Positions 8,451 through 18,300 of a DNA stretch of 64,000 nucleotides are shown here, in pieces. A program made the translations under genes and the position numbers. Source of the DNA: UBA7455 sp026713185 (GTDB lineage: Bacteria; Pseudomonadota; Gammaproteobacteria; Pseudomonadales; Azotimanducaceae); NCBI GenBank assembly GCA_963665785.1, contig OY762456.1, forward strand, positions 3,906,001 through 3,970,000. Direction: 5' to 3'. Positions within the stretch are counted from its first letter, which is position 1, and each line of letters opens with the position of its first letter. The notes beneath the pieces were generated by a model. The model had not been told where the DNA came from. It did not search any database and saw nothing but the letters and a program-made list of their open reading frames with translations.

Positions 8451-9239
8451 TTATTCGGACTCCGGACTTTCTCCGCTTTTCTGCACCCGTCTGTACAATA
8501 ACCATAAGGGGCCGGATGCACAGTACACCAGGCCGATAGATAATAGAATCCCGGGTGGATAAGTTGCCACGACAACAAAGAGGAGCACGCCACCCACTAT
8601 ATAGATGAACGGGACCCGTCCTTTCAGATTAATGTACTTGGGGCTGTAGTATTGGATGTTGCTTACCATGAGTAACGCCACGACAACAATAAATGCCGCC
8701 AGAAAAATCGTCAGGGGAAGATCGACTACCGGATTGAGATTATCGACCCAGGTCCAGACCAGGGTGGACACCGTTCCAGCAGCTGCCGGGCTCGCCAGGC
8801 CAACAAAACCCTTGTTTTCCGGTGTGGAGTTGAATCGGGCAAGACGTAAAGCGACACACGCCAAATACAGGAAAGCGATCATCCAGCCGAGTTTTCCAAG
8901 CCCGGACAGGACCCAACTGTACATCAGAACCGCGGGCGCCACACCGAACGCAACCAGGTCGGAGAGGCTGTCGTATTGCTCACCAAACGGACTTTGCGTA
9001 TTGGTGAGTCTGGCAATTCGACCATCGAGAGCATCGAGAAATCCTGCAATAACCACTGCAATTGCCGCAATTTCGAAGGCGCCCTGCATAGCTGCAATGA
9101 CCGCATAGAAGCTTGAGAAAAGAGCACCGGTCGTGATGAGATTGGGCAACAGAAAAATGCCTCTCGCCAGACCTTTTTCCCGTGAAAACGGTGCAATTCT
9201 GCTTTCTCTTTTTTTAGCTGTAGATTCCGCTTCCTTCAT
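8451..9239 (-). CDS. pssA: CDP-diacylglycerol-serine O-phosphatidyltransferase
   Basis: 262 residues from ATG 9239, which has a strong GGGAGGG ribosome-binding site. It makes phosphatidylserine from CDP-diacylglycerol and serine in the inner membrane, the precursor of phosphatidylethanolamine. The CDP-alcohol phosphatidyltransferase signature is complete: Asp72-Gly73, Ala76-Arg77, Gly86, Asp90 and Asp94. Several membrane helices surround it. This is the membrane type rather than the E. coli phospholipase D-like type. Its substrate comes from CdsA, whose gene in this window has unusual residues. It stands alone with its own promoter. Confidence 0.93.
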   Translation of the reverse strand: MKEAESTAKKRESRIAPFSREKGLARGIFLLPNLITTGALFSSFYAVIAAMQGAFEIAAIAVVIAGFLDALDGRIARLTNTQSPFGEQYDSLSDLVAFGVAPAVLMYSWVLSGLGKLGWMIAFLYLACVALRLARFNSTPENKGFVGLASPAAAGTVSTLVWTWVDNLNPVVDLPLTIFLAAFIVVVALLMVSNIQYYSPKYINLKGRVPFIYIVGGVLLFVVVATYPPGILLSIGLVYCASGPLWLLYRRVQKSGESPESE

Positions 9240-9263
9240 GGGACCCTCCCATTGTGTTGCTTG

Positions 9264-9291
9264 ATTATACAATACCGGAACGGGGTCTCCA
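9264..9291 (-). promoter_or_regulatory. Predicted sigma-70 promoter of pssA
   Basis: On the minus strand a perfect -10 box TATAAT (9264-9269) lies 16 bp after TGGAGA (9286-9291, four of six -35 consensus bases). Transcription would begin shortly upstream of the GGGAGGG ribosome-binding site of pssA, leaving a very short leader. Confidence 0.5.
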
Positions 9292-9320
9292 GTACCCGCG
9301 GTGATCCTCCAGAAAAACTG

Positions 9321-9812
9321 TTATAACGTCAGAACCTTCTCGCCACGGGCTAATCCGGAAACACCGGACCTGACAACCTCAAGTACAGTGGAGCCCGAAA
9401 TCGCCCTGATAAACGCATCAAGCTTTTCTGAAGTGCCCGTTAACTGAATAGTATAGGCGTTGGGGGTGACATCAACGATCTGGGCGCGAAATATATCAGA
9501 AGTACGTTTTATTTCCGCACGTTGGGCGCCACTGGACTTCACTTTGATCAGCATCAGTTCCCGCTCAATATGTTCTCCGTCGGTCAGGTCAATGAGTTTT
9601 ACCACTTCAATCAGTTTGTTCAGCTGTTTTGTAATCTGCTCAATCTGGTCATCGCCTGCAACGGTAGTCAGCGTCAGACGGGACAGTGTCGCATCATCTG
9701 TAGGGGCAACGGTCAATGTCTCGATATTGTAATTGCGTTGAGCAAACAACCCGATGACACGCGATAACGCACCGGCCTCATTTTCCAGCAAAACGGATAT
9801 TATACGGCGCAT
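9321..9812 (-). CDS. ilvH: Acetolactate synthase small (regulatory) subunit
   Basis: 163 residues. ATG 9812 overlaps the TGA of the large-subunit gene as ATGA and gives the standard N-terminus MRRIISVLLENEAGALSRV. The N-terminal ACT domain (about 1-75) binds the feedback inhibitor valine, and the C-terminal half belongs to the ALS small-subunit domain. It activates and regulates the IlvI catalytic subunit in valine, leucine and isoleucine synthesis. The length equals that of E. coli IlvH. Nothing is odd. Confidence 0.96.
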   Translation of the reverse strand: MRRIISVLLENEAGALSRVIGLFAQRNYNIETLTVAPTDDATLSRLTLTTVAGDDQIEQITKQLNKLIEVVKLIDLTDGEHIERELMLIKVKSSGAQRAEIKRTSDIFRAQIVDVTPNAYTIQLTGTSEKLDAFIRAISGSTVLEVVRSGVSGLARGEKVLTL

Positions 9813-11548
9813 CAGGTCCGTACTCCCTTTTTCAGCCACATATCACGCAACGACCCGTTGGGTGACACCAGCATGGGATATACATGCTCATCCGGGTCTA
9901 CCATTACGTCCACAAAAACCAGCTTGTCTTTCAATGATAATGCCTCTTCCAGCACTGTATCCAACTCGTCGATGTCTGCAACCTTGAACCCGACATGGTT
10001 GTATGACTCCACCAGCTGGACAAAGTCAGGAAGGGAATCCATGTAACTGTGCGAATGACGTCCTTCGTACTGCATATCCTGCCATTGTTTGACCATTCCC
10101 AGGGCTCGATTGTTCACATTGATAATTTTGATGGGCAATCCATACTGGGCGCAGGTAGAGAGTTCCTGAATATTCATCTGTATACTGCCCTCACCGGTCA
10201 CGCACACAACCAGTTCGTCCGGCCGGGCAATCTGGATACCCATGGCCGCCGGCAGACCAAAGCCCATCGTACCGAGGCCTCCGGAATTGATCCACTTTCT
10301 GGGTTTATCAAAGGGGTAATACAGTGCGGCAAACATCTGATGCTGACCGACATCAGAGGTTACCGTTGCTTCCCCATTGGTGTGCCGGTACAACGCCTGA
10401 ATCACCTGCTGTGGTTTGATCACTTTACTGCCCTGAGAAATGTTGACCTTGAGGCAGTCCTGACCCCGCCAGCCTTCGATCTGTTCCCACCAGGCAGACA
10501 ACATCTTCTCCTGCTTTTCCGTACGACCGGGCAGTTCCTGTTCTATCAGCACAAGCATTTGTTCCAGGACCTGATTGACGGACCCGACAATCGGAACATG
10601 GGCAACCACATTTTTGGATATGACTGTCGGATCCACATCGATATGAATTATTTTTGCATAAGGACAGAACCTGGAAACCGTGCTGGTGACCCGATCATCA
10701 AAGCGGGCTCCAATAGCCAGCAACAGATCACAGTGATGCATGGCGTTGTTTGCCTCAAAAGTACCGTGCATACCGAGCATACCGAGAAACTGCCTGTCCG
10801 TCGCTGGATACCCCCCCAATCCCATCAGGGTATTGGTAATGGGGAAACCCAGCATCCTTGTCATCCGTATCAGCGCTTCACTGCTGTTTCCCTGAATAAT
10901 ACCGCCACCGGTATATATCATCGGACGTTCCGCCTGCATCAGCATCGAAACGGCTTTTTTAATCTGTCCGGAATGTCCCCTGGATGCCGGGTTGTAGGAA
11001 CGCATGGAAAGTTCCTTCGGATACTGGAACGGCGCCAGATCCGTTGGATTGGTCGTATCTTTAGGGATATCCACCACCACCGGACCCGGTCGTCCGGATG
11101 TTGCCAGGTAAAAAGCCTTTCTGATGGCGAGTGGAATATCCATCGCTGACTTGATCAGAAAGCTGTGTTTGACGATGGGTCTGGAGATACCTACCATGTC
11201 GGTTTCCTGGAAGGAGTCTGTCCCGATCAGGTGGCTCTGGACCTGTCCCGAAATCACTACCATGGGTATGGAGTCCATATACGCGGTGGCGATACCGGTG
11301 ATGGCATTGGTTGCTCCGGGTCCAGAGGTCACCAGCACTACTCCCGGCTTGCCCGTTGCCCGTGCATAACCATCTGCCATATGTGTAGCAGCCTGTTCAT
11401 GACGGACCAGCAAATGCCGAATACTGTTCTGCTTGAACAGCGCATCGTAGATATGCAGCACGGCGCCACCAGGGTAGCCGAAAATATGCTCCACGTTTTC
11501 TTCCTGGAGACTGCGAACCAGAATATCCGCTCCAGACAGCATTTCCAC
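9812..11548 (-). CDS. ilvI: Acetolactate synthase large (catalytic) subunit
   Basis: 578 residues from GTG 11548, chosen because VEMLSGAD matches the MEMLSGAE start of E. coli IlvI and GGGGA lies just upstream. The enzyme condenses two pyruvates, or pyruvate and 2-oxobutyrate, using thiamine diphosphate. Visible are the activating glutamate (Glu51 in RHEQAATHMADG), the FAD/central domain and the ThDP motif GEGSIQMN ending in NVNN. Glu replaces Asp in GDG, as I recall from Pseudomonas-type IlvI, so I do not treat it as a defect. It forms an operon with ilvH. The frame continues upstream without homology. Annotation pipelines may call it ilvB. Confidence 0.95.
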   Translation of the reverse strand: MEMLSGADILVRSLQEENVEHIFGYPGGAVLHIYDALFKQNSIRHLLVRHEQAATHMADGYARATGKPGVVLVTSGPGATNAITGIATAYMDSIPMVVISGQVQSHLIGTDSFQETDMVGISRPIVKHSFLIKSAMDIPLAIRKAFYLATSGRPGPVVVDIPKDTTNPTDLAPFQYPKELSMRSYNPASRGHSGQIKKAVSMLMQAERPMIYTGGGIIQGNSSEALIRMTRMLGFPITNTLMGLGGYPATDRQFLGMLGMHGTFEANNAMHHCDLLLAIGARFDDRVTSTVSRFCPYAKIIHIDVDPTVISKNVVAHVPIVGSVNQVLEQMLVLIEQELPGRTEKQEKMLSAWWEQIEGWRGQDCLKVNISQGSKVIKPQQVIQALYRHTNGEATVTSDVGQHQMFAALYYPFDKPRKWINSGGLGTMGFGLPAAMGIQIARPDELVVCVTGEGSIQMNIQELSTCAQYGLPIKIINVNNRALGMVKQWQDMQYEGRHSHSYMDSLPDFVQLVESYNHVGFKVADIDELDTVLEEALSLKDKLVFVDVMVDPDEHVYPMLVSPNGSLRDMWLKKGVRT

Positions 11549-11614
11549 TTCTATTCCCCGGGTTTTCACTGATTTGCCCAATTTAACCTTTACAGTATCA
11601 CGATAAGGGCGGGC

Positions 11615-11643
11615 ATTCTCAAACATCCTTGGATTTGAGTCAA
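11615..11643 (-). promoter_or_regulatory. Candidate promoter of ilvIH
   Basis: On the minus strand TTGACT (11638-11643) is followed after 17 bp by GAGAAT (11615-11620). The -35 is close to consensus and the -10 is weak. I looked for a leader peptide rich in Ile, Leu or Val codons between here and ilvI and found none, so attenuation is not supported. Confidence 0.35.
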
Positions 11644-11722
11644 TCATCCATTTTACAGGAATGTCTTTGCAGAGTGCCTGACAGAGGCTGATTTTGACAC
11701 TGAAACACTTGGCATCCTCCCC

Positions 11723-11990
11723 CTCTCATCAAACAAATTGTTTCTAAACCCGGTTTCGGGACTGCCACCCCGTACGATGCTATCAAACACACACTATTCC
11801 CGGTATACAGCAGATGGCTTTGGGGTGTTCGTTTGCACCAGCATAATGTCGGAGCGCCGAGCTGGAGGAGCATGACTACAGGCATGCGGGAGAAGCTCGG
11901 GAATCCGGGAGGGACGCGCAGACGCTGGTGCAAATGAATGCCCCAAAGCCATCTGCGAACAGCCTCATTAATAAAGCGAGCTAACAAACC
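11723..11990 (+). repeat. Dispersed palindromic element, copy B
   Basis: Core 11810-11956: left arm 11810-11842, 81-nt loop, right arm 11924-11956. One extra difference from the other copies, A to G in the left arm (GTTCGTTTG), is still pairable as a G-U wobble. The 5' module with the CGGG/CCCCG hairpin is present, but the 3' module seen in A, C and D is missing after about 11990. It lies between the 5' region of ilvI and the 3' end of rluD. Confidence 0.9.
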
Positions 11991-12011
11991 AAATACAACA
12001 TCCAACACACA

Positions 12012-12044
12012 GCAGATGGCTTTGGAGTGTTCGTTTGCACCAGC
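12012..12044 (+). repeat. Dispersed palindromic element, isolated left arm (fragment)
   Basis: A single 33-nt left arm (GCAGATGGCTTTGGAGTGTT and on to CACCAGC) sits directly against the rluD stop codon, without a loop or right arm. It is a decayed or partial copy next to copy B and could still pair with copy B's right arm. Confidence 0.85.
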
Positions 12045-12045
12045 G

Positions 12046-12987
12046 TTATGGAATGGCTGCCAGAGCATCTACCAGGTCGGTAAAATCCTCCGGGGCAGGG
12101 ACTTCCCAGTCCATTTCGATGCCAGATTCAGGATGCAGCAACGCTAATTTTTTTGCATGCAGCGCAGGGCGATCAAAGTACCCAGTGCGGTTCCCTCCAG
12201 TACCATCGGCGGACATCGGATAAGGATGTCCCCCGTAGGTAACGTCACCAACCAGAGAGTGACCCAGGTATTGCATGTGCACTCTGATCTGATGAGTACG
12301 TCCCGTTTCCAGTGACACCTCCAGCAGGCAGAACCCATGAAACCTGGACAATACATGATAGTGCGTGACAGCAGGCTTGCCATCATCCCGCACAGTCATT
12401 TTTGTCCGGTGATAACGATGCCGTCCAATGGGTGCATCAACCTTGCCTGACGGTTCCGGATTACCGATTACCACGGCTTCGTAAACTCTTCGGACAGACC
12501 GACTCTGCAGTTGCTCAACCAGTCGAGTCTGACTTTGCAGCGTTCTGGCAACCACCATCAGCCCGGAGGTTCCTCTGTCCAAACGGTGTACAATTCCAGC
12601 ACGGGGAACCTGTGCAAGTGAATCGTCATAGTGCAGCAGTCCATTCATCATGGTACCGGTTAAATTACCCGCACCGGGATGCACTACCAGACCAGCCGGT
12701 TTATTGATCACCAGAAGATGCTGGTCTTCAAAAACAATATTGAGGTCAAGAGGCTCGGGCTTTCCGGAGATCACTTCCTGTTGTGCATTGATTTGAAGAC
12801 TTTCACCCCCAATCACCCTGCTGCTGGCTCTTCGCTGTTGTCCGTCCACGAGCAATTGACCGGTTTTTATCCAACTCTGCAGACGGCTTCTTGAATATTC
12901 AGGAAAAAGCTCAGCGGCAACCTGATCCAGCCTTCTGAACCCCGATGAATACGGGACAACCGCCTGCTGAATGATGCGTGATTCCAT
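12046..12987 (-). CDS. rluD: 23S rRNA pseudouridine(1911/1915/1917) synthase
   Basis: 313 residues, cytoplasmic. An N-terminal S4 RNA-binding domain (about residues 18-75) precedes the RluA-type catalytic domain with GIVHRLDRGTSGL, where Asp137 is the catalytic aspartate. RluD modifies three uridines in helix 69 of 23S rRNA and supports ribosome assembly. It is divergent from bamD, the usual arrangement in gammaproteobacteria. The C-terminus is slightly short compared with E. coli, and its stop codon lies one base from a repeat fragment, so the original end may have been altered. Confidence 0.94.
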   Translation of the reverse strand: MESRIIQQAVVPYSSGFRRLDQVAAELFPEYSRSRLQSWIKTGQLLVDGQQRRASSRVIGGESLQINAQQEVISGKPEPLDLNIVFEDQHLLVINKPAGLVVHPGAGNLTGTMMNGLLHYDDSLAQVPRAGIVHRLDRGTSGLMVVARTLQSQTRLVEQLQSRSVRRVYEAVVIGNPEPSGKVDAPIGRHRYHRTKMTVRDDGKPAVTHYHVLSRFHGFCLLEVSLETGRTHQIRVHMQYLGHSLVGDVTYGGHPYPMSADGTGGNRTGYFDRPALHAKKLALLHPESGIEMDWEVPAPEDFTDLVDALAAIP

Positions 12988-13122
12988 GGTGGGCTGTTAC
13001 TGTATTCTTAGCAATTTAGGATAGTGTATCAGGTTGAAATCTCACTGCCCTGAACCAGGCGTCTTGGGTTACAGTAAAGGCTATGGTTAAATAGCCCTTT
13101 ATCCCGCAACACTGGAGTTCTT

Positions 13123-13974
13123 GTGCACGGCAAGTTGTTAATTCTGTTTCTGACAATGCTCGTTCTGGCAGGATGTCGTAATGACCCGTCCTCATCCGAT
13201 CAGGAAGCAACTGAACTGGCGCTGTATCGTTCGGCCCAGTCCAATCTGCTTAGCGGTAACTATAACGATGCTGTTACCAAACTGCAGTTACTTGAATCAA
13301 GATTTCCATTTGGCCGATATGCCGAACAGGCCCAACTTGAAATAATCTATGCCTACTACAGAAGCAGCCAACCTGAAGCTGCCCGGACGGCTGCGGATCG
13401 CTTTATCAGATTGCATCCACAACATCCCAATGTGGACTATGCCTGGTACCTCCGGGGAATGGCTTCTTTTGATGAAGACAAGGGCATTATATCCAGCCTG
13501 ATCCCCACCGACTCTACCAAGCGGGACCCAGGTGCGGCACGGAACTCATTTAATGACTTCTCCCAGTTGATCCAGAGATTTCCAAATAGCGAATATGCTC
13601 CGGACGCACAGAGACGCATGAGATTTCTCAAAAATCTGCTGGCAGAGGCCGAGGTTAATGTCGCCGAATATTACATACGTCGGGGCGCCTATATTGCGGC
13701 GGCAAACCGCGGCCGCTATGTTTTTGAAAACTTTCAGGGTACACCTGCGGTGCCAGAAGCACTTGGCATTATGGTCCAGGCTTACCGTCTGCTGGAACTG
13801 GATGAACTTGCTGATCAGTCCCAGCTGGTGTTGACGACCAATTTCCCGAATCATGGATCAATAGATACCGATGGGCAGTTCAGAAAACAATCGTCTGAAA
13901 AACGCAAAGGAAGATCCTGGCTCAATATACTGAGTTTTGGCCTGCTCGGTCGTTCCGAGACCACGGCGCCGTAG
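13123..13974 (+). CDS. bamD: Outer membrane assembly lipoprotein BamD
   Basis: 283 residues from GTG 13123, with GGAG upstream. A lipoprotein signal ends in LVLAGC, so the protein is anchored to the inner leaflet of the outer membrane. The rest consists of tetratricopeptide-like helical pairs (SAQSNLLSGNYNDAVTKLQL and following). BamD is the essential accessory subunit of the BAM machine that inserts beta-barrel proteins; its partner bamA lies at 53.9-56.3 kb. The tail beyond about residue 250 is basic and poorly conserved. Repeat copy C follows directly. Confidence 0.95.
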   Translation: MHGKLLILFLTMLVLAGCRNDPSSSDQEATELALYRSAQSNLLSGNYNDAVTKLQLLESRFPFGRYAEQAQLEIIYAYYRSSQPEAARTAADRFIRLHPQHPNVDYAWYLRGMASFDEDKGIISSLIPTDSTKRDPGAARNSFNDFSQLIQRFPNSEYAPDAQRRMRFLKNLLAEAEVNVAEYYIRRGAYIAAANRGRYVFENFQGTPAVPEALGIMVQAYRLLELDELADQSQLVLTTNFPNHGSIDTDGQFRKQSSEKRKGRSWLNILSFGLLGRSETTAP

Positions 13975-14000
13975 CAACCGGCAATATTATTCTCGCTCCC

Positions 14001-14291
14001 ATCAAACACACACTATTCCCGGCATACAGCAGATGGCTTTGGGGTGTTCATTTGCACCAGCATAATGTCGGAGCGCCGAGTTGGAGGAGCATGACTACAG
14101 GCATGCGGGGGAAGCTCGGGAATCCCGGAGGGACGCGCAGACGCTGGTGCAAATGAATGCCCCAAAGCCATCTGCGAACACACTCGTTAATGAAACAAGC
14201 TCTCAAGAACATGACGAAGATAATCCAGGTAAGCTGGCCTGTTTGCTCCGCGACAACGTCAGGGCGAGTATTGGCCCGCTGAAGGCACTCA
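14001..14291 (+). repeat. Dispersed palindromic element, copy C
   Basis: Core 14029-14175: left arm 14029-14061, 81-nt loop, right arm 14143-14175. The inner hairpin is CATG (14090-14093), ACTACAGG, CATG (14102-14105). The 3' module continues to about 14291 and ends in one CCGCTGAAGGCAC block; the 5' CGGGG hairpin module is absent. Copy C fills most of the 435-bp gap between bamD and fimT, both on +. The rest of the gap (14292-14409) shows nothing I recognise. Confidence 0.9.
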
Positions 14292-14409
14292 TCACAGGTC
14301 TCTGACACAAAATCACTGAAATATCTTACAAACACGAATCATCCGTACTGTTAATGTCCTGACAGAAATCCGGGAAATACCATGTTCAGCACTTCATCTA
14401 CTGACTGCC

Positions 14410-14970
14410 ATGCATAAAAACAACACCGGTCTGACACTCATCGAGTTGATCGTTGGTCTGGCGATTATCGGCATCCTGACAGGTATGGCCGCACCCTCTT
14501 TCAATCGTATTATCGGACGCAACGAGGCTGCCTCTGCCATAAACTGGATCATCCGGGCTGTATTGTTTACCAGACAGTCCGCATTGACCTACGGTGTGCT
14601 CACAACGCTTTGCCCCAGTGAAGACGGTAATACCTGCGGAGGCAACTGGCATGATGGCGTACTCATATTCACCGACGCCAATGGAGACCGAATCATCAAC
14701 GATCATGATCGGATACTGATACGGTTACAGTACCCTTACCCGGGAAGCACCATCAAATGGCGCTCTTTCAGGAATCGTCAGTATCTTCAGATAACCGGTA
14801 TGGGGTATACCCATTCCCAGAACGGCAATTTCGTTTATTGCCCGGAAGATCGCGATCTTCAATTCTCAAGACAGATTGTGATCAATGTACAGGGGCGGGT
14901 CAGAAAATCCTATGATCATGACAACGACGGACTGGTGGAAGATCGATACAACAATTTGCTCAGATGCTGA
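14410..14970 (+). CDS. fimT: FimT/GspH-family type IV minor pilin
   Basis: 186 residues. The short leader MHKNNTG ends at Gly before LTLIELIVGLAIIGIL, the prepilin peptidase site (Gly-1, Leu+1, Glu+5) and the hydrophobic helix of a type IV pseudopilin. The C-terminal GspH/FimT domain has the usual Cys pair region. Minor pilins of this type prime pilus assembly and in some species take part in DNA uptake. It lies apart from, and convergent with, the pilE-pilY1 cluster on the other strand, with which it probably works. Confidence 0.85.
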   Translation: MHKNNTGLTLIELIVGLAIIGILTGMAAPSFNRIIGRNEAASAINWIIRAVLFTRQSALTYGVLTTLCPSEDGNTCGGNWHDGVLIFTDANGDRIINDHDRILIRLQYPYPGSTIKWRSFRNRQYLQITGMGYTHSQNGNFVYCPEDRDLQFSRQIVINVQGRVRKSYDHDNDGLVEDRYNNLLRC

Positions 14971-15030
14971 AATGATTCCAGGTTGCCTGAATGACAAACA
15001 GGACCCGCATGGTTGGCATGAATTTTCGGG

Positions 15031-15366
15031 TCAGTCTTCATCGGGTAAATGCCAGAGGTAAAGGACACGGCGGTAGCTATTGGGCACTGCCACAAAGTGA
15101 AACCTGACTTTCATGCCAGTTCGCAGCATCTGAAAGGCGCCGTGGTCTCTTCCTGACAACTCTATTCCGGGCTGATCCTGTCCGGAAGAATGACCGAAAG
15201 TATAACGATAGCCACTGATGACCGCGGTACGATCTCCGATGCTGATGCTGTGTATGACCCCCTCCTCCTCAATCCAGTTCAAATGACCATATTCAATTTG
15301 CTGACCACTGACATGGAAGGACAACACCAGGGGACAGGCAACAGACCAGAATCTGTTTTTCATCAT
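15031..15366 (-). CDS. PilY2-like small exported protein
   Basis: 111 residues from ATG 15366; TTG 15378 and ATG 15363 are alternatives. A short hydrophobic N-terminus (about residues 5-20) suggests export. The rest looks like a small beta-barrel fold with GVIHSISIGDRTAVISGYRY and LRTGMKVRFHFV. It starts about 9 bp past the pilY1 stop, so it is translated with it. The position and size resemble Pseudomonas PilY2, which has a poorly defined role in pilus biogenesis; I infer the relationship from context more than sequence. Confidence 0.6.
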   Translation of the reverse strand: MMKNRFWSVACPLVLSFHVSGQQIEYGHLNWIEEEGVIHSISIGDRTAVISGYRYTFGHSSGQDQPGIELSGRDHGAFQMLRTGMKVRFHFVAVPNSYRRVLYLWHLPDED

Positions 15367-15374
15367 TATCCCTG

Positions 15375-18300
15375 TCAATGTAACTGCTTCCAGGACAACC
15401 GACCAGTGCTCCCCGATTCTCCCGGATTAACGCGAGTATTCTGCACTGTCCTGCCGCTTGATTGTGTCAGGCGTATATCTTCAATCAATACAGCGTCCGC
15501 CGGAAAACCATTTCCGATCATCACACTCGCCGGATCAGAACCGTCTTCAATCTGATCTTCCTCATCAAAATTTCCGTCATTATTGACATCGAATAAAGGT
15601 GATTGACCAACACAGTTCAATCCACCCGTACCGGCGCAGAATGCAATCTGTGCACCACGTGCCCTGCCGGTACAACTGGCTGATTTGCGGGGGATAACAC
15701 TGTTGACGTAAATGACACCGGAAATTTCATGGAAATTACGAATCGCCTTTTCACCTGCAAATGGAATTGTTAAGGGGTCACTGTAAGAGGGAGTATCCAG
15801 ATCGATGTAATAACCCATGTCACCCTGCGGTGAATAATCAACAGGGTTACTGGTTAATGTCCGTGTCAGATGCGTGGTATCGGTAAAAGCGAATGCCTGT
15901 TCAACCAGTTCACTTTTGATCACCCGATTCCCGGCGCCAGACTGGAATCGTTCCCAAATGCCATAGATTGACGAAATCTTTCTATCCGTCACATCATCAG
16001 CATAGACAAGGCTACCGGTTGCAAAGATGATGATAAAGCCACCACAGGGACTGTTCACATCCGGATTCGGGTCGCAATCCGCACCGGTGACTGCAGTCGG
16101 ATGTTTGACGGCAAACGGCCGGGTGGTAACAGGTTGAGAATGGGAAGCCTGGAACAACAACTCTACACTCCAGTCGTGGACATCATCAGATGACAGATCA
16201 AAGCGATACAGATTGCCAAATCTGTCGCCTGCATAGGCATAGTCGAGAGTTCCGTCGCTATTGATATCAATACCTCGTGGTGAGCCAAGACCATTGGCCA
16301 GAACACGGTCAGGATTATCTGCAACATCATCCAAGTCCCCGTCATTGTTACCATCGAGGGGAATATTGACCGGCCCCGATGCTTCGATCTTGACGAAATC
16401 GGTTCCACCCGGGCAATGCAATGGATTGCTCTGCAGAGTGTGATCCCAGTGGTCACTGGCATGCTCATTGCCATCAAATACCCGGTCCGGGTGGCACCAG
16501 TGCCCGTCAATGCCACGTTCAATACGCAGAATGTAGAGTTTTGCCCGGCCTGAACTGCTGTTATAGCCGTTACCGAACACGACTACCCACTCATGCTCCC
16601 CATCACTGTGTCTGAGATTGCTCATGGCAATAACCGGCCGGCTCAGAGAAAAACCGAGGTCACGGTAGGCTTTCGCGGGAATCAATGAAGTATCGACAAG
16701 TTGTGAATCCGCGTCATCCACGAGTCCCTGACCCGTGGTGCAGTCATCCTCCAACGGCCGTTCACAGGTGGGGTAGGTATCATCCTCATCAGTGAATTCC
16801 CACAGTACTTTATCCACCAGCGCGGCAGTATCGGCTTCCTTATTCCCGGTACCGGGCACAGGTTCGGTGATATTGAGCGCATAGTATCCCTTGCCGCCAG
16901 CACCCAGACCACCGATGACTATCGTCATCCAATTCCGGATTGCCGCCGAATTGAGTCCTGTTCCGTCGATAAACACATCCTCGATTGTCGGCGACAGATC
17001 ATTGATTAACCTGTGCGGGTTATTGACACTCGCAAGTTCCCCAATCCGGTTGCTGTAGCTTCCCTGGATGACTGAATCAGGCACAAATGCCCATTCCTCA
17101 TAGCCGGTTCCGGCATTGAAAGCGTGGAACAAACCATCGTTCGCCGCCACGTAAACCATGTCCTGGCGTCCCGCATGAAGCCGGGCGAACTCAGGGTAGG
17201 TGAATCCCGGCATCTGCGGAAATCGTGAACCTGTTCTCAGATTGCGGTTGGGTTTGCCGTAATATGCCGGTGTTGAATTGACAATATCACCCAGGCGACC
17301 CCTGACTTCCGGCCGGTTTCCAAAGGAGCCATCCGGCCATTCACGGGTACTGTCTCCCCGCAGATAGTTGATGAGCCTTGTGACTTCATCCTCCTCACCC
17401 AGGTTCAATGCAGCAGCAAGCGCCGCTCTTTGATCAGGATTCAGTTCTGAATACAGAAAGGGTATTCCATGCATCCTGATCGGGTCCCAGGTGAATATGA
17501 TCCGCGAATCCCAGGGTCGGGCATCGAGTTGTTGAGAAGCACTCCATTTCACCTCGCCCGGGCTGATCAAACCGCTTGAATCAATGTCCAGAGTTTCGGC
17601 AACAAGATCACCTGTGCCTTGTGCAATGTTGAAGGATGCACGGTAGACCAGCGAATCCCCCAAGACCTCTCCCGCATTGTATTCCACGGCGGTTGCTGTA
17701 CCGACAAGGCTGGAAAGCTGTTCAAATGCCGATGTCAGAGCGGCTTTCAGCATTGGCGGATTACCGGCATCAAGGTAAGCACCACGACCATTCAATGCCG
17801 CATGCACAAGGTCATTCAGTTTGTCGTTGTCCGACCTTTCCGGATCACCCCAGAAATCGATTGCTTCGGCATTAAAATCCACCGCCCTGGCTTCGGCGGC
17901 ATCAAAGGTAATATCACCCTGGGCGCCAAACCCGATAATGTAAGTTTTCATGTGCTGATGCATGGTATCCGTAGCGTTATCGGTACCCGAGAACGCGACT
18001 CGGTGTTCATCCCGTGGCACGCCGTTCAAGTCTCGCAAACCAGTGGGAACCTCATCAAGCAGGTCCGGATGTAAATCCCGCTCATAAAAGTACATTGCCA
18101 CATCAGCCAGTGTATCTCTGGTTGTGTCCGCATAACGTCCGCCATCGAATACCGTATCATCGGCATCAGGAAAACGACCGCTGTCAGCCTCTACTCCCGG
18201 AGGCTCACCTCCCCAGAATCCCGCGGATACAACCAGGGCAATGTTCTGCTGACAGTTTCCAACGGGCCTGGACGGAACAGGACATCCGGTTTCTCCGGGA

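Noticed and set aside
9812..11548. Glu in place of Asp in the IlvI ThDP motif (GEGS) as a defect
   Set aside because: As I recall it, this variant is normal in Pseudomonas-type IlvI, and the rest of the enzyme is intact.
11549..11722. Attenuator leader peptide before ilvI
   Set aside because: No short frame rich in Ile, Leu or Val codons with a following terminator/antiterminator pair was found.
15002..15032. GACCCG/CGGGTC inverted repeat as a terminator between fimT and the PilY2-like gene
   Set aside because: The stem is only 6 bp with a 19-nt loop, and only a short T-run lies inside the loop, so support is too weak.
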